Source of the DNA: CAVVIH01 sp963748295
GTDB taxonomy: Bacteria > Acidobacteriota > Vicinamibacteria > Vicinamibacterales > 2-12-FULL-66-21
DNA: 64,000 nt
Assembly: GCA_963748295.1 (NCBI GenBank)
Contig: CAVVIH010000008.1
Span: forward strand, 558,001-622,000
Direction of reading: 5' to 3'
Shown here: in pieces, positions 34,161-43,557 of the stretch
Layout: every line of letters begins with the position of its first letter
Position numbering within the stretch: position 1 is the stretch's first letter
The notes under the pieces: generated by a model
What the model was told of the DNA's origin: nothing
What the model saw: the letters and a program-made list of their open reading frames with translations, nothing else
Database searches by the model: none
Program-made: the position numbers and the translations under genes

Positions 34161-35324
34161 GTGCAGGCCGCCATCGGCATTCTCCTGCTGTCGACGCTGA
34201 CGGATTTCGAGACCGCCGCGATCGCGCAAGTCAGACGTCTCGAGGTCGCCGCCGTCCTCGATGCCTACGCCCAGGGCCGTTACGACGAGGCGCTGGCGCC
34301 GGTGCGGTACCACTCGCGCGATGCGGCGCGCGACTTCAGACAACAGCTCGTGCTTCGCGGCGTCCAGTGGGTTGACGCGCCGGCTGCAGACCGGCCACGC
34401 CGCGCGCTTGCGGCGGCTGCCTTTGCGCTCGAGTTCGAGCGCCTGCGCGCCGAACGAGGCGAATGGCAGGCCAACGGCGAGCAGGACTGTGCCGGACGAT
34501 GCGTGATCGAGTGGGCGTGCACGCTGCTTCAGTCGCGCGGCCCGGCAGATGACGCCGAGCACGTCTGGATGCTCGCGTCGATGGCGCTCGCGCACGGCGT
34601 ACGCGACTGGAGCTTTCTGCAGACGCCAGTCGCGGCGCCGTCCGAGCGGACGGTTCAGACGGGCCACGTGCATCATGCATTGGCGAGATTTCCCGACGAT
34701 CCGCAATTCCGCCTCGCCCGCGCGATCGCGCTCGCATCGCGCAATGCGGTGACCGACGAGAGAGACGCGCCGCGCGCCGGCGATCGCGCCACGCCGACGA
34801 GGACCGGGGCGATCGTCATCGGGCCCGACTTCCTGAACTCGGTGATGCAGCGGAACCGGTCGAGGCTAGGCGACTACGTGAAGCAGGAGCTCGAATCGCT
34901 GGCGGCGGATGAATCGGTTGGCAGCGAGGCGCGGCTGCGTCTCGGTTACCTGCACTGGGTCAGAGGCGACGAGCACGACGCGCTCGTCGTCGAAGCCGCG
35001 GCCGCCGATGCCGCGAAGGAACCCGACGTCAGATACGTCGCGAATTTTCTGGCGGCTCAGGCCGCACAGGCACTGGGCGATCTGTCGGCGGCGGAGACAC
35101 GCTATCGCGCCGCCCTCGGTGCCAGGCCCTATTCACAGTCGGCGACGCTTGGACTTGCCGCCTTGCTCTATCTTCGCGGCGAGGCGAAGGAAGCGTACGA
35201 GATCGTCGCAGCCGCCCAATCGAACCTGCCGCGAGACGACGATCCCTGGCGCATGTTCTTGTACGGCGACTTTCCAAAGCTGCCGGCGCTCGTGGCCGAG
35301 CTGCGGAAGCGGGTGACGCCATGA
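34161..35324 (+). CDS. TPR-containing hypothetical protein
   Basis: 387 residues from GTG 34161; no in-frame ATG precedes it. The protein is helical throughout, rich in Ala and Arg, with TPR-like pairs such as VAAVLDAYAQGRYDEALAPV and ANFLAAQAAQALGDLSAAETRYRAALGARP. A weak hydrophobic stretch (QAAIGILLLSTLTDF) is at the N-terminus. Its stop overlaps the start of the VWFA-related gene (ATGA), a pairing that is common in Acidobacteria. Function unknown; probably a scaffold. Confidence 0.7.
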   Translation: MQAAIGILLLSTLTDFETAAIAQVRRLEVAAVLDAYAQGRYDEALAPVRYHSRDAARDFRQQLVLRGVQWVDAPAADRPRRALAAAAFALEFERLRAERGEWQANGEQDCAGRCVIEWACTLLQSRGPADDAEHVWMLASMALAHGVRDWSFLQTPVAAPSERTVQTGHVHHALARFPDDPQFRLARAIALASRNAVTDERDAPRAGDRATPTRTGAIVIGPDFLNSVMQRNRSRLGDYVKQELESLAADESVGSEARLRLGYLHWVRGDEHDALVVEAAAADAAKEPDVRYVANFLAAQAAQALGDLSAAETRYRAALGARPYSQSATLGLAALLYLRGEAKEAYEIVAAAQSNLPRDDDPWRMFLYGDFPKLPALVAELRKRVTP

Positions 35325-36232
35325 AGAGATATGCCGCGCTGGCGCTCGCGTGCGCTGCCGCGAGCCTGTGGTCAGCGGCGCAGGGTCAGGCGCAGCCGCC
35401 GGTGTTCAAGACCGGCGCGCTCACAGTCTCGGTCAACGCAGCGGTGAAACGCGGCAACCGTGTCATGGCGAATCTGACCGCGAAGGATTTCCGGCTGACC
35501 GACAACGGCGTGGAGCAGAAGATCGAAGCGGTCTCGATCGAATCGGTGCCGGTCGACGTGTCGCTGTTCCTCGACACCAGCGGCAGCACCGCGGGGAAGC
35601 TCGACGACATGAAGCGCGACGTTCAGGGAATCGTCAAGATGCTGCGGCCTGGCGATCGTTTCCGCCTGCTGACGATCGGGGATTCCGTCGACGAGCCGGT
35701 CCACTGGGTTCCGGCGGGCACCGCGGTCAACCTGTCGTTTGGCGCGGTGGGCGGCATTTCGCTCGTGCACGATGCGCTCGTGCTGGCCTTGCTGCACCGT
35801 CCCGAAGCCGATCGCCGCCACCTCGTCGTCGGCATGACCGATCGGCGGGATTGCGGCAGCGTGGTCTCGTCGGCGCAGTTGCGCGAGCTCGCGTCACGCT
35901 CCGAGGCGGTGCTGCACCTCGTCGACCAGTCGGGGAGCGGCGGCGATGTCGCGTATCGCATCCGCACGTGCTCGCCGCGCGGACGGGTCGACGGGCCGGA
36001 GATCATCGCGGAGGCCGCGGCCCGCACCGGCGGGACGCTGCACGATCCGTCGTATCTGTTCGGGTCGTCGGTGCTTCGCGCGTTTCGTACGATCTTCGAC
36101 GAGTTCCGTCAGAGCTACGTGCTGCGCTACTCGCCATCCGGCATCGGCCGCGGCGGCTGGCACGCGATCGTCGTGCAGGTGCCGTCGATGAGCGGCGTGA
36201 CGATTCGCGCGCGCCAGGGGTATTTCGACTAG
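35321..36232 (+). CDS. VWFA-related acidobacterial protein
   Basis: 303 residues. Signal peptide (ALALACAAASLWSAAQGQAQ), then a short beta-domain (GNRVMANLTAKDFRLTDNGVEQKIE) and a von Willebrand A domain with the metal site DTSGSTAGK, the Thr-equivalent region and a late GMTDRRDCG loop. It ends with the typical SYVLRYSPSGIGRGGWHAIVVQV and IRARQGYFD. This is the exported family described mainly in Acidobacteria; its role is unknown. It is translationally coupled to the TPR protein. Confidence 0.88.
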   Translation: MKRYAALALACAAASLWSAAQGQAQPPVFKTGALTVSVNAAVKRGNRVMANLTAKDFRLTDNGVEQKIEAVSIESVPVDVSLFLDTSGSTAGKLDDMKRDVQGIVKMLRPGDRFRLLTIGDSVDEPVHWVPAGTAVNLSFGAVGGISLVHDALVLALLHRPEADRRHLVVGMTDRRDCGSVVSSAQLRELASRSEAVLHLVDQSGSGGDVAYRIRTCSPRGRVDGPEIIAEAAARTGGTLHDPSYLFGSSVLRAFRTIFDEFRQSYVLRYSPSGIGRGGWHAIVVQVPSMSGVTIRARQGYFD

Positions 36233-36234
36233 AC

Positions 36235-36600
36235 TCAGCGCGTCAGGATCGTGACGATCACGCCGCCGGCCTTGCGGTCCTGATGGAATGTGACCAGGAA
36301 GTGCTCGTCCATCGTCAGGGCTGCCTGGCGGATCCGCTTGACGGTGTCTTCCGTGACCGGGTCGCCGATCGCGGCCCCAGCCTGTGCCAGCAGCTCTTTC
36401 GCCACCGCGTCGGGCACGCGTTCCGTTCGCACCTCGAGGATCCGCGACGTGCCGTCGAACTTTGGTTCCGCGTGGGCTTCCACGATTTTCCAGTTCATCG
36501 ACTTCTTGGCGAGCTCATGGTCTCCCCTGAGCGCCACAGAGTAAGTCGCCAGGTGCTCGCTCTCGTCCGGCTTCACGTCGACCAAGTCGGTACTCGCCAT
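36235..36600 (-). CDS. C-terminal part of the BlaR1-like protein in a shifted frame
   Basis: 121 residues beginning MASTDLVDV. The frame starts inside the preceding M56 gene, one base out of register. Its sequence (VEAHAEPKF, LEVRTERVPDAVAKELLAQAG, MDEHFLVTFHQDRKAGGVIVTIL) looks like the continuation of that protein. Removing one A from the AAAAA run near 36597 joins both into about 580 residues. It could instead be a separate overlapping gene with its own ATG, but it has no ribosome binding site. Confidence 0.55.
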   Translation of the reverse strand: MASTDLVDVKPDESEHLATYSVALRGDHELAKKSMNWKIVEAHAEPKFDGTSRILEVRTERVPDAVAKELLAQAGAAIGDPVTEDTVKRIRQAALTMDEHFLVTFHQDRKAGGVIVTILTR

Positions 36601-37978
36601 GCTTTTTCAGGTTTTTGGAGGTCAGCGTGGCCTCGTGGACCTTCAATTTTTTGACCTCCGCCAACTTCTCGACGTCCTCCGCCTCCGCCAACTTCTCGAC
36701 GTCCTCCGGCTTCATCTCCGGCGCCTTGAAACGCAGCGTCGCCTGCGTTGAAGTGGAGCTCATCGCGGCGGGCGCATAGTGCCACCGAAGCACCGCTTCG
36801 AGCGTGGCGCGCCGCAGGTCCTCCGGACCGCTCAGCACGCGCGCGTCCGAGACTTCTCCACGCTCGTTGAGCGTCATCTCGACGACGACGTCTCCCTCGA
36901 CCTTGTTCTTGATCGCCCGGCCCGGGTACTCCGGAAGGTCGCCGTGCAGCAGTTGCTCGCCGCCTCTGACGAGCTGAATCGGCTGGCCGCTGTCAGCCGG
37001 CGCCTTGCCCTGTGCCTCGAGCGGAAACGACTTCGCCGCGAAGGCCGCGGCAATCGCCAGCGCCGCGGCGCTGACGGTGAACGAAGCGATCAAACGTCGT
37101 GTCGACATGGCAGTCTCCTGCAGAATCCGGGCGACCCGCTTCTTCAGCAGGTGGCGCCGCAGAAATGGTGATGCGGGTACGAATCGGGTGGGCGAGCCGC
37201 CGACCGCGACGGCCAGCAGCGCCTCGACGTAGCGCTCCCTGGAATCGATCAGCCTGATGGCCGCCTGATCGACGACCTGCTCGCGGGTCAGACGAATCCG
37301 TCCGATCAGCCACCAGATGCCCGGGTGGAACCACAGCAGCGCACGCAACAGCTCTTCGGCCACCTCGTGCAGCCAGTCGCGCCGCTGCACGTGAATCAGC
37401 TCATGGCAGGCAATTGCCTCCTGCACGTGCGCCGGCATTGTCGAGACACTGGTCGGAAACAGGACGACGGGACGGATCACGCCAAAGGTGATTGGACTCG
37501 AGACGCGGTGCGACACGTACATTCCTGCTTGGGCGCCGGTCCGCTCCTGGGCATGTCGCACGCCTGCCGGCAGCGGATCGAAGGGCAAGGCCTCGCGTCG
37601 CAGCCGCCGCAAACCGAAGGCGCCGATCAGCAGCCACAACGCGCGGACGGCAATACCGGCGGCGAGGGCGGTCAGCACCAGTTCTCCGAACGGTCTCGCC
37701 GTGGATCGGGGCGCCTCGGAAACCGTCACGGCAGTGGTTACGACAGCGGTCTCGACGATCTCTGTCGGTGTGCTCCTGAGCGACGGAGGAACGACGATGT
37801 TCCAGGGTTGCAGGAGCGGAAGCAGGAGGCAGGCGAGGAGCAGCGCGCGCCAGTAGGCGAGCATCGCTCTCGGCTCGTCGATCCGGAGCGCGCGGGCCAG
37901 CGCGGCGCCGGCGGCGACCACTACTGCGACCTGCATGGCAAACGAGAGGATGTTGGCCAGCGCCATTCGGGCGTTCAT
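36515..37978 (-). CDS. M56/BlaR1-family membrane metallopeptidase with TonB-like C-terminal domain
   Basis: 487 residues in the uncorrected frame. It has four N-terminal membrane helices, the zinc site HELIHVQR (HExxH) and the matching Glu in LTREQVVDQ. A fifth helix near residue 310 is followed by a TonB-C-like domain (EYPGRAIKNKVEGDVVVEMTLNERGEV, LEAVLRWHYAPA). The classic BlaR1 penicillin-binding domain is absent. These proteins sense an envelope signal and cleave the BlaI-type repressor encoded just upstream; coupling is by an ATGA overlap. The last 27 residues are probably out of frame. Confidence 0.82.
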   Translation of the reverse strand: MNARMALANILSFAMQVAVVVAAGAALARALRIDEPRAMLAYWRALLLACLLLPLLQPWNIVVPPSLRSTPTEIVETAVVTTAVTVSEAPRSTARPFGELVLTALAAGIAVRALWLLIGAFGLRRLRREALPFDPLPAGVRHAQERTGAQAGMYVSHRVSSPITFGVIRPVVLFPTSVSTMPAHVQEAIACHELIHVQRRDWLHEVAEELLRALLWFHPGIWWLIGRIRLTREQVVDQAAIRLIDSRERYVEALLAVAVGGSPTRFVPASPFLRRHLLKKRVARILQETAMSTRRLIASFTVSAAALAIAAAFAAKSFPLEAQGKAPADSGQPIQLVRGGEQLLHGDLPEYPGRAIKNKVEGDVVVEMTLNERGEVSDARVLSGPEDLRRATLEAVLRWHYAPAAMSSTSTQATLRFKAPEMKPEDVEKLAEAEDVEKLAEVKKLKVHEATLTSKNLKKHGEYRLGRREAGRERAPGDLLCGAQGRP

Positions 37979-38352
37979 CGCTTCTTCCCCAGCATGCGCG
38001 TGATCTCGCGCAGTTCGGATTCGGATATCTGGTTGTCTTCGAGCAGGTGGAGGACGAGCGGCCGGCTCGACCCGTTGAAGACGCGCTCGACGAAGTCGCG
38101 CACCATGTCCGTGATCACCTGCTGCTTCGGCCGCGCCGGCCGATAGAGGTAGGCGCGATCCTGCTGGGTGGCCTTCAGGTGCCCCTTCTGCTCGAGCGTC
38201 TTCATGCTCGTCATGACGGTCGTGTACGCCACGGGGCGGCGGGTGCGCAGTTCTTCGTAGACGTCGCGGACCGTCACCGGCTCGTCGTGCCGCCAGATGA
38301 TCTTCATCAGCTCGAGCTCGTGAACGGTGAGGGTGGACGACTTCGGCCTCAT
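37975..38352 (-). CDS. BlaI/MecI-family transcriptional repressor
   Basis: 125 residues with the BlaI winged helix: LTVHELELMKIIWRHDEPVTVRDVYEELR, VAYTTVMTSMKTLEQKGHL and YLYRPARPKQQVITDMVRDFVERVF, followed by the dimerisation helices. Members repress their own operon until cleaved by the M56 partner. A perfect palindrome lies three bases upstream of the start. No beta-lactamase is nearby, so the regulon is probably something other than penicillin resistance. Confidence 0.9.
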   Translation of the reverse strand: MRPKSSTLTVHELELMKIIWRHDEPVTVRDVYEELRTRRPVAYTTVMTSMKTLEQKGHLKATQQDRAYLYRPARPKQQVITDMVRDFVERVFNGSSRPLVLHLLEDNQISESELREITRMLGKKR

Positions 38353-38354
38353 AC

Positions 38355-38372
38355 GTACTAGTAAACTAGTAC
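38355..38372. promoter_or_regulatory. BlaI-type operator GTACTAGT-AA-ACTAGTAC
   Basis: Perfect 8-base inverted arms around AA, directly upstream of the blaI-like start codon and within its leader. The ACTAGT core resembles known BlaI/MecI boxes. Its position fits autorepression of the BlaI-M56 operon. A flanking GTACTACC adds a further half-site. Confidence 0.7.
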
Positions 38373-38409
38373 TACCGAACGTTTGTCAAGAGGGTGACCC
38401 CAAAGCTCT

Positions 38410-41122
38410 CTACTCTGTGCGCAGCGCGACGGTGGGGTCGACCGCAATCGCGCGACGCATCGGACCCAGACAGGCGGCGAGCGCGATGGCCAGGAGGAGC
38501 AGTGACACGACCGCATATGTGGAGGGATCGGTCGGCGTGACGCCCCACAACTGCGACGCGATCAGGCGCGTCAGCCCAAGGGCGCCCGCGATGCCAAGCA
38601 CGAGCCCGCTCGAGACGAGCGCCAGCACGTAGCTCGCGATGAAGAGGACGATGGCGCGCGGGCTCGCGCCGAGCGCCTTCCTGATGCCGATCTCACGGGT
38701 CCGCTGGTTGACCGAGTAGGCGAGCAGCCCGTAGATGCCGACCGCCGCGAGCAGCGCGGCCGTGCACGCCAGCACGCCGAACAGAAACAGGTTGTAGCGA
38801 AGCCGATCGGTTCCGAACGCGCGCCGCTGCTCCGCCGTCATCACATTCGCGATGGGCCGCGACTCGATCGCCGCGACCGCGCTGCGCACCGCCGGGACGA
38901 GGCTGAGCGGATCGGTCGCATGGCGGACGACGAACGTCATCTGGCCGAACATCGTCCCGAAGGCACCGCCGTAGCGTGACGGCTGCTGCAGGTACGACGT
39001 ATAGATCACCGGCTGCGGTTCGATCTCGCCGTGCCTCGTCGGAATGTCGCGGACGACGCCGATCACCTCGCGCGGGCGTTCGTCGGGAACGACGTCGATC
39101 GTCAGCCGGCGGCCGATCGGATCCTCGCCGGGCCAGAAGCGCCGCGCCGCGCTCTCGTTCACGATCGCGACCCAGGGGCGCGCAGCCGTGTCGCCGTCGT
39201 TCACATCGCGTCCGCGGACGAAGTCGGTCCGCATCGTCCTGAAGAAGTTCGGCGTGACGAGGAAGTACGCCGCCCGCTGTGGCTCGCGATCGATGCGCGC
39301 CGCACCGCCATCGAGCGCGACATCGACAATCGGGAGAATCAGGCTGTCGACTGGCGTGAAGGAGATGCCGCCGACGGATTCCGCGCCGGGAATCGCCTGC
39401 AGCCGCTCGTACACCTGCTTCATCGTCTGCGACGGCGCCGACATGATTTCGAAGTAGCCGAAGCCGCGGTAGTGCCCGAGCGGGCGCTGCTGCACGTTGG
39501 TCCGGAACTCAAAGGTCAGAAGCCCGGTTGGATCGAAGTTGAGGTCGCGGCCGGTCAACCGCACGAAGCTGTTCGTGAGCAGGCCGAAGCCGATGAGCAG
39601 GATGAGGGCCAGCGCGATTTGCGTCACGACCAGCCCCGTCCGGATCGCGTGCGGTCGGGTCCGGCGCCCGGGCTTCGCTTCGTGGTTGGGGCCGGCTGGT
39701 GTCACCTGTGATGCCGCGAAAGCGGGTCCGAGACCAAAGACGATGCCCGTCGCCAGCGAGAAAAACAGCGTGAGCGCCAGCATGCGGAGGTCAATCCCGG
39801 GTGCGGTGATCGCCGGCGCCCCGATCGGAGGACCCAGTGCCGCCAGGCCGCGGACGCCCCACCACGCGACGACGAGCCCCAGCAGGCCTCCACCAATCGA
39901 GAGGAGGACACTCTCGGTGATCAGCTGACGGATGATGCGAGGCCGTCCAGCGCCGAGCGCCACCCGCATGGCGATCTCCCGGCGGCGAACGGAGCCGCGC
40001 GCGAGGAGCAGCGCCGCCACGTTCGCGCACGCGATCAGCAGGACGAGCGCCACCGCGACCGCGAGCGTGATCAACGGCTCTCTCGTCCAGCCATACAGCG
40101 ATTCGTGGAGCGACTGTACGCGCACGCCCCAGCCCGCGTTGAGCTCCGGACGCTCCCGCGCGAGCTGCGCCGAGATGGCCTCGAGATCGCGCTGAGCATC
40201 GTCGATGCGCACGCCTGGTTTCAGCCTGGCGATGGAGCCGAAGAGTCGGGCGGCCCCGAGCGCGCGGTCCGGTTCGATGAACATGGGCGTCCAGAACTCG
40301 ATTCGCGCATTCGACTGCGTCAGCTCCTCGGGCATGACGCCGATGACCGTCACGGTCGTCCGGTCGATGCGGATCCGCTTGTTCAGGATCTGCGGGTCAC
40401 CGTTGTACCGCCGTTGCCACAGCCGATGGCTGATGACGACAACGGGCGCGCGCGTGCGGCTCTCCTGTTCGGTGAACTGTACGTCCGAGAAACGGCTGAA
40501 CGCCGAGGGTTGCGAAGAATCCAGGTGTGGTCGACTTTCCCGACGTCCGTTCCGCTGGCGCGCCGTTTTCATCCGCGCCGAGATCGCGCGGGCCGGTCAG
40601 CGACAGCTCGATCGCGTCGAGCGTGCGGTTGCGCTCCTTCCAGGCGAGGTAATCGCCGGCTGCTACGCCGCGCGTCTCCGACGGCTTGTCGAGCGGGACG
40701 CTGCGCAGGACAACGAGGCGATCGGCATGCGGCGCGGTGAGACCGTCTCCGACGGCGCCCATGACCCCGAGCACCGCGGTGTTCGCGCCGATGCCGAGCG
40801 CCAGCGAAACGATCGCCACGGCCGTGAACGCCCGGTTCTTCGCGAGCATCCGCAGCCCGTAGACGATGTCCTGACGCAGATCGTGCAGCCAGGTGACGCG
40901 CCGCTGGTCCCGGCACTCCTCGCGAAGCGAGGCGGGATTGCCTAGCGCGACGCGGGCGGCGCGGCGGGCGTCGGCAGGCGGCAGACCGTCGAGGATGTGC
41001 TCCTCCACCAGCGCCTCGAAGTGCAGCGCGAGCTCGCGCTGGAGCTCCGCGTCGAGCTGCGACGCTCGAAAGAGCGATCGCATCCGCTGGCGCACGATCC
41101 TGGAGAAGCGGGACAGCGTCAC
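38410..41122 (-). CDS. FtsX/MacB-type permease (ADOP family), frameshifted
   Basis: About 903 residues once one extra base near 40477 is ignored (GRT to FTEQE). The N-terminal 80 residues are the permease-prefix domain (ELQRELALHFEALVEEHI, DARRAARVALGNP). Then come LRQDIVYGLRMLAKNRAFTAVAIVSLALGIGANTAV, a MacB periplasmic domain and two FtsX transmembrane blocks (LITLAVAVALVLLIACANVAALLLARG and REIGIRKALGASPRAIVLFI). It ends VDPTVALRTE. These acidobacterial orphan permeases lack an ATPase subunit nearby and their substrate is unknown. PadR lies 17 bases upstream. Confidence 0.85.
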
Positions 41123-41138
41123 GACTAGGTCTCTCGCA

Positions 41139-41468
41139 TCAGGCGCGTTTGAGCAGCAGCCCCACCGCCGACGACAGGCGCTTCCAGTTCTCCATCTCGC
41201 GCTCGAGCTGCTGCCGGCCGTCGCGCGTCAGGCTGTAGAACTTACCGCTTCTCCCGAGCTCGGTTTCCTTCCACTCGGCCTCGATCCAGCCCTGATGCTC
41301 GAGGCGGTGCAGCGCCGGATAGAGCGATCCTTGTCCGACCGCCAGCACCTCGCCGGACAGCTCCTGGATGCGCTTCGAGATGCGCCAGCCATGGAGCGGC
41401 TCGCGCGCGAGTGTCTTGAGGATCAGCAGATCGACCGTGCCCTGGAGAAGATCGGATGGTTTCGGCAT
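41139..41468 (-). CDS. PadR-family transcriptional regulator
   Basis: 109 residues from ATG 41468. PadR winged helix: LLQGTVDLLILKTLAREPLHGWRISKRIQELSG, QGSLYPALHRLEHQGWIEAEW, FYSLTRDGRQQLE. It lies directly before an ADOP permease on the same strand, the usual acidobacterial pairing. It probably represses that permease. A 21-base tandem repeat lies just upstream. Confidence 0.9.
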   Translation of the reverse strand: MPKPSDLLQGTVDLLILKTLAREPLHGWRISKRIQELSGEVLAVGQGSLYPALHRLEHQGWIEAEWKETELGRSGKFYSLTRDGRQQLEREMENWKRLSSAVGLLLKRA

Positions 41469-41505
41469 TTTGTTGGCGCGTCCCTGACGAGGCTTGACAA
41501 CGATA

Positions 41506-41547
41506 CCTCGACTATCGACAATGATGCCTCGATTATCGACAATGCTG
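41506..41547. promoter_or_regulatory. 21-base direct repeat, candidate PadR operator
   Basis: Two tandem units of 21 bases begin at 41506 and 41527, each CCTCGAYTATCGACAATG plus three bases, with a partial third (TTGACAACGATACC) just before. Each unit holds a small palindrome TCGA-YTA-TCGA. It lies in the divergent region between padR and the redoxin gene and overlaps the latter's start. The 21-base period puts the sites on the same face of the helix, as expected for cooperative repressors. Confidence 0.5.
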
Positions 41548-42018
41548 ACGTTCGTCGTCAAGGCCACCCTCCTGTTGTTCGTCACGAGCGACTGCCCGAT
41601 CTCGAACTTCTATGCGCCCGAGATTCAGCAGCTCTGCGCGGAGTACGGTCGGAAGGGCATTGCGTGCACGCTCGTCTACGAGGACGTCGGCATCGACGAC
41701 GCGGGCATCCGCAAGCATCTGGCGGAGTACGGCTACCACGACGTGGCCACGGCGATCGATCGCGATCGATCGATCGCGCGCCGCGCCGGCGCGTCAATCA
41801 CGCCGCAGGCGGTTCTGCTCGTCGGCGATCAGGTCAGATACCGCGGCCGGATCGACAACCGCTACGAGGCGTTTGGCAAGCCGAGACGGGTCGTCACCGC
41901 GCGGGACCTGCGCGATGCGCTGGAAGCCGTGCTCGCCGGCAAACCGGTTCCCAACCCTGAAACGCCCGCGCTCGGGTGCACCATCGTTCCGCCAGACTTC
42001 CCGAGGAAACAACCATGA
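41542..42018 (+). CDS. Thioredoxin-fold redoxin-like protein
   Basis: 158 residues from ATG 41542; upstream in-frame ATGs lie within the repeat. It has the redoxin start VKATLLLFVTSDCPISNFYAPEIQQL, with a single peroxidatic-like Cys in SDCPIS, then CTLVYEDVGID, and the cis-Pro region in GASITPQAVLLV. It has no resolving CxxC. Such proteins commonly precede the haem/copper monooxygenase that follows, whose start overlaps its stop (ATGA); a role in copper or redox handling is inferred. Confidence 0.75.
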   Translation: MLTFVVKATLLLFVTSDCPISNFYAPEIQQLCAEYGRKGIACTLVYEDVGIDDAGIRKHLAEYGYHDVATAIDRDRSIARRAGASITPQAVLLVGDQVRYRGRIDNRYEAFGKPRRVVTARDLRDALEAVLAGKPVPNPETPALGCTIVPPDFPRKQP

Positions 42019-43487
42019 GAGCGAAAGCGGTGTTCGCTGCGGTGGTGCTCGCCGCCGCGCTGTTCGCATCCTGTAACCGCCCGGTGCGGCCTGCCGCGCC
42101 GCAGACACCGGTGGCCGCTGCGCCGGCCGTGCCGACCTTCAGCGAAACGATCGCCCCGATCGTCTACAACAACTGCGTCTCGTGCCATCGTCCTGGCGAG
42201 GCGGCGCCGTTTGCGCTGATGTCGTACGAGGACGTCGCCAAGCGCGGCGCGCTCGTCGCGAAGGTCACGCACTCGCGGTACATGCCGCCGTGGAAGGCGG
42301 CGCACGGCTACGGCGAGTTCAAGGACGAGCGTCGCCTGACCGACGCGCAGATTGCAACGATCGGCGCGTGGGTGAAGGCCGGCATGCCGCGCGGCGACGC
42401 GTCGAAGATGCCCGCGCTGCCGACGTTCACCGACGGCTGGCAGCTCGGCAAGCCGGATCTCGTCCTCGAGATGCCTGCCGGCTACACCGTTCCCGCGACC
42501 GGGCCCGACATCTATCGCAACTTCGTGATTCCGACCGGGCTGGCCGAGGACAAGTGGGTTCGCGCCGTGGAGTTCAGGCCGAGCGCACGCCGCGTCGTGC
42601 ACCACGCGATCTTTTCCTACGTGCGCGGCGGCGCCGTCAAGAACCTCGAAGGCCGCGGCGGCAAGCCGGGCTTCGGTGGGGCGATGCCGGTTGCGTTCGT
42701 TCCCGGCTTCCAACCGGCCGGTGAGCTGACCGGCTGGGCGGTTGGCACCACGCCGCGTGACTTTCCGGAAGGCATTGCCCGGCCGCTGCCGAAGAATTCG
42801 GATCTCGTCGTCCAGCTGCATTTCCACCCGAGCGGGAAGATGGAGACGGAGCGGTCGACGATCGGCATCTACTTCGCTGACGGGCCGCCCGAACGTCGTC
42901 CCGTCACGCCGGGCATCCCCGGGTTCTTCGGCGCGCTGGCCGGCATCGACATTCCGCCGGGGGAGAAGGCGTTCACGATCACCGGCACCTTTACGGTTCC
43001 ACGCGACATGTACGCGCTGTCGATCGCCGCGCACGCGCACTATCTCGGCAAGGAGTTCAAGGTCACGGCGACGCTGCCGGACGCGTCGACGAAGCCGCTG
43101 CTCTGGATCCAGGACTGGGACTTCAACTGGCAGGATCGCTACGACTACAAGTCGCCGGTGCTGCTGCCGAAAGGCACGAAGATCGACGCGGTTATTACCT
43201 ACGACAATACCGCCGAGAATCCGCGCAATCCCTGCAATCCGCCGCGGCGGGTTCGCTGGGGCGTCCAGTCGTACGACGAGATGGGCTCGGTCAACTTCAT
43301 CATGGTTCCGGCGGCGTCGGTGACCAAAGAAGAAGAAGAAAAAGCGCGCCAGCAGATGGCTGTCGCGCTGAAGACCGCGATCGGCAAAGTGATGGAGAGC
43401 GACGCGGTGAAGCGCTACGCAGCGGAGCAGAAGCGCTTCATGGAGGATCCCACTCGCGACGGGGCGGATCCCTGCGCGGCGAAGTGA
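42015..43487 (+). CDS. Cytochrome c-like / copper type II ascorbate-dependent monooxygenase-like lipoprotein
   Basis: 490 residues. Lipoprotein-type signal (VVLAAALFASC). A haem-binding CVSCH motif at about residue 55 (PIVYNNCVSCHRPGEAAP) is followed by MPPWKAAHGYGEFKDERRLTDAQI, the typical small planctomycete-like cytochrome domain. The C-terminal two-thirds resembles copper type II monooxygenase domains: HHAIFSYV (copper His pair), LHFHPSG (HxH), and AHAHYLGKEF. The overall reaction is unknown. It is coupled to the redoxin upstream. Confidence 0.78.
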   Translation: MRAKAVFAAVVLAAALFASCNRPVRPAAPQTPVAAAPAVPTFSETIAPIVYNNCVSCHRPGEAAPFALMSYEDVAKRGALVAKVTHSRYMPPWKAAHGYGEFKDERRLTDAQIATIGAWVKAGMPRGDASKMPALPTFTDGWQLGKPDLVLEMPAGYTVPATGPDIYRNFVIPTGLAEDKWVRAVEFRPSARRVVHHAIFSYVRGGAVKNLEGRGGKPGFGGAMPVAFVPGFQPAGELTGWAVGTTPRDFPEGIARPLPKNSDLVVQLHFHPSGKMETERSTIGIYFADGPPERRPVTPGIPGFFGALAGIDIPPGEKAFTITGTFTVPRDMYALSIAAHAHYLGKEFKVTATLPDASTKPLLWIQDWDFNWQDRYDYKSPVLLPKGTKIDAVITYDNTAENPRNPCNPPRRVRWGVQSYDEMGSVNFIMVPAASVTKEEEEKARQQMAVALKTAIGKVMESDAVKRYAAEQKRFMEDPTRDGADPCAAK

Positions 43488-43515
43488 TTGAGCACCCGAC
43501 AGCCGCCATCTGACC

Positions 43516-43521
43516 TATAAT
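43516..43521 (+). promoter_or_regulatory. Possible -10 box (TATAAT)
   Basis: A consensus TATAAT stands in the 70-base gap before the S9 peptidase, 37 bases ahead of its ATG. A TTGAGC at 43488-43493 is 22 bases away, too far for a good -35. Plausible but weak. Confidence 0.4.
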
Positions 43522-43557
43522 TCGCGCCATTCGTCCCAAGAGACGAGGGAGGTGGCG

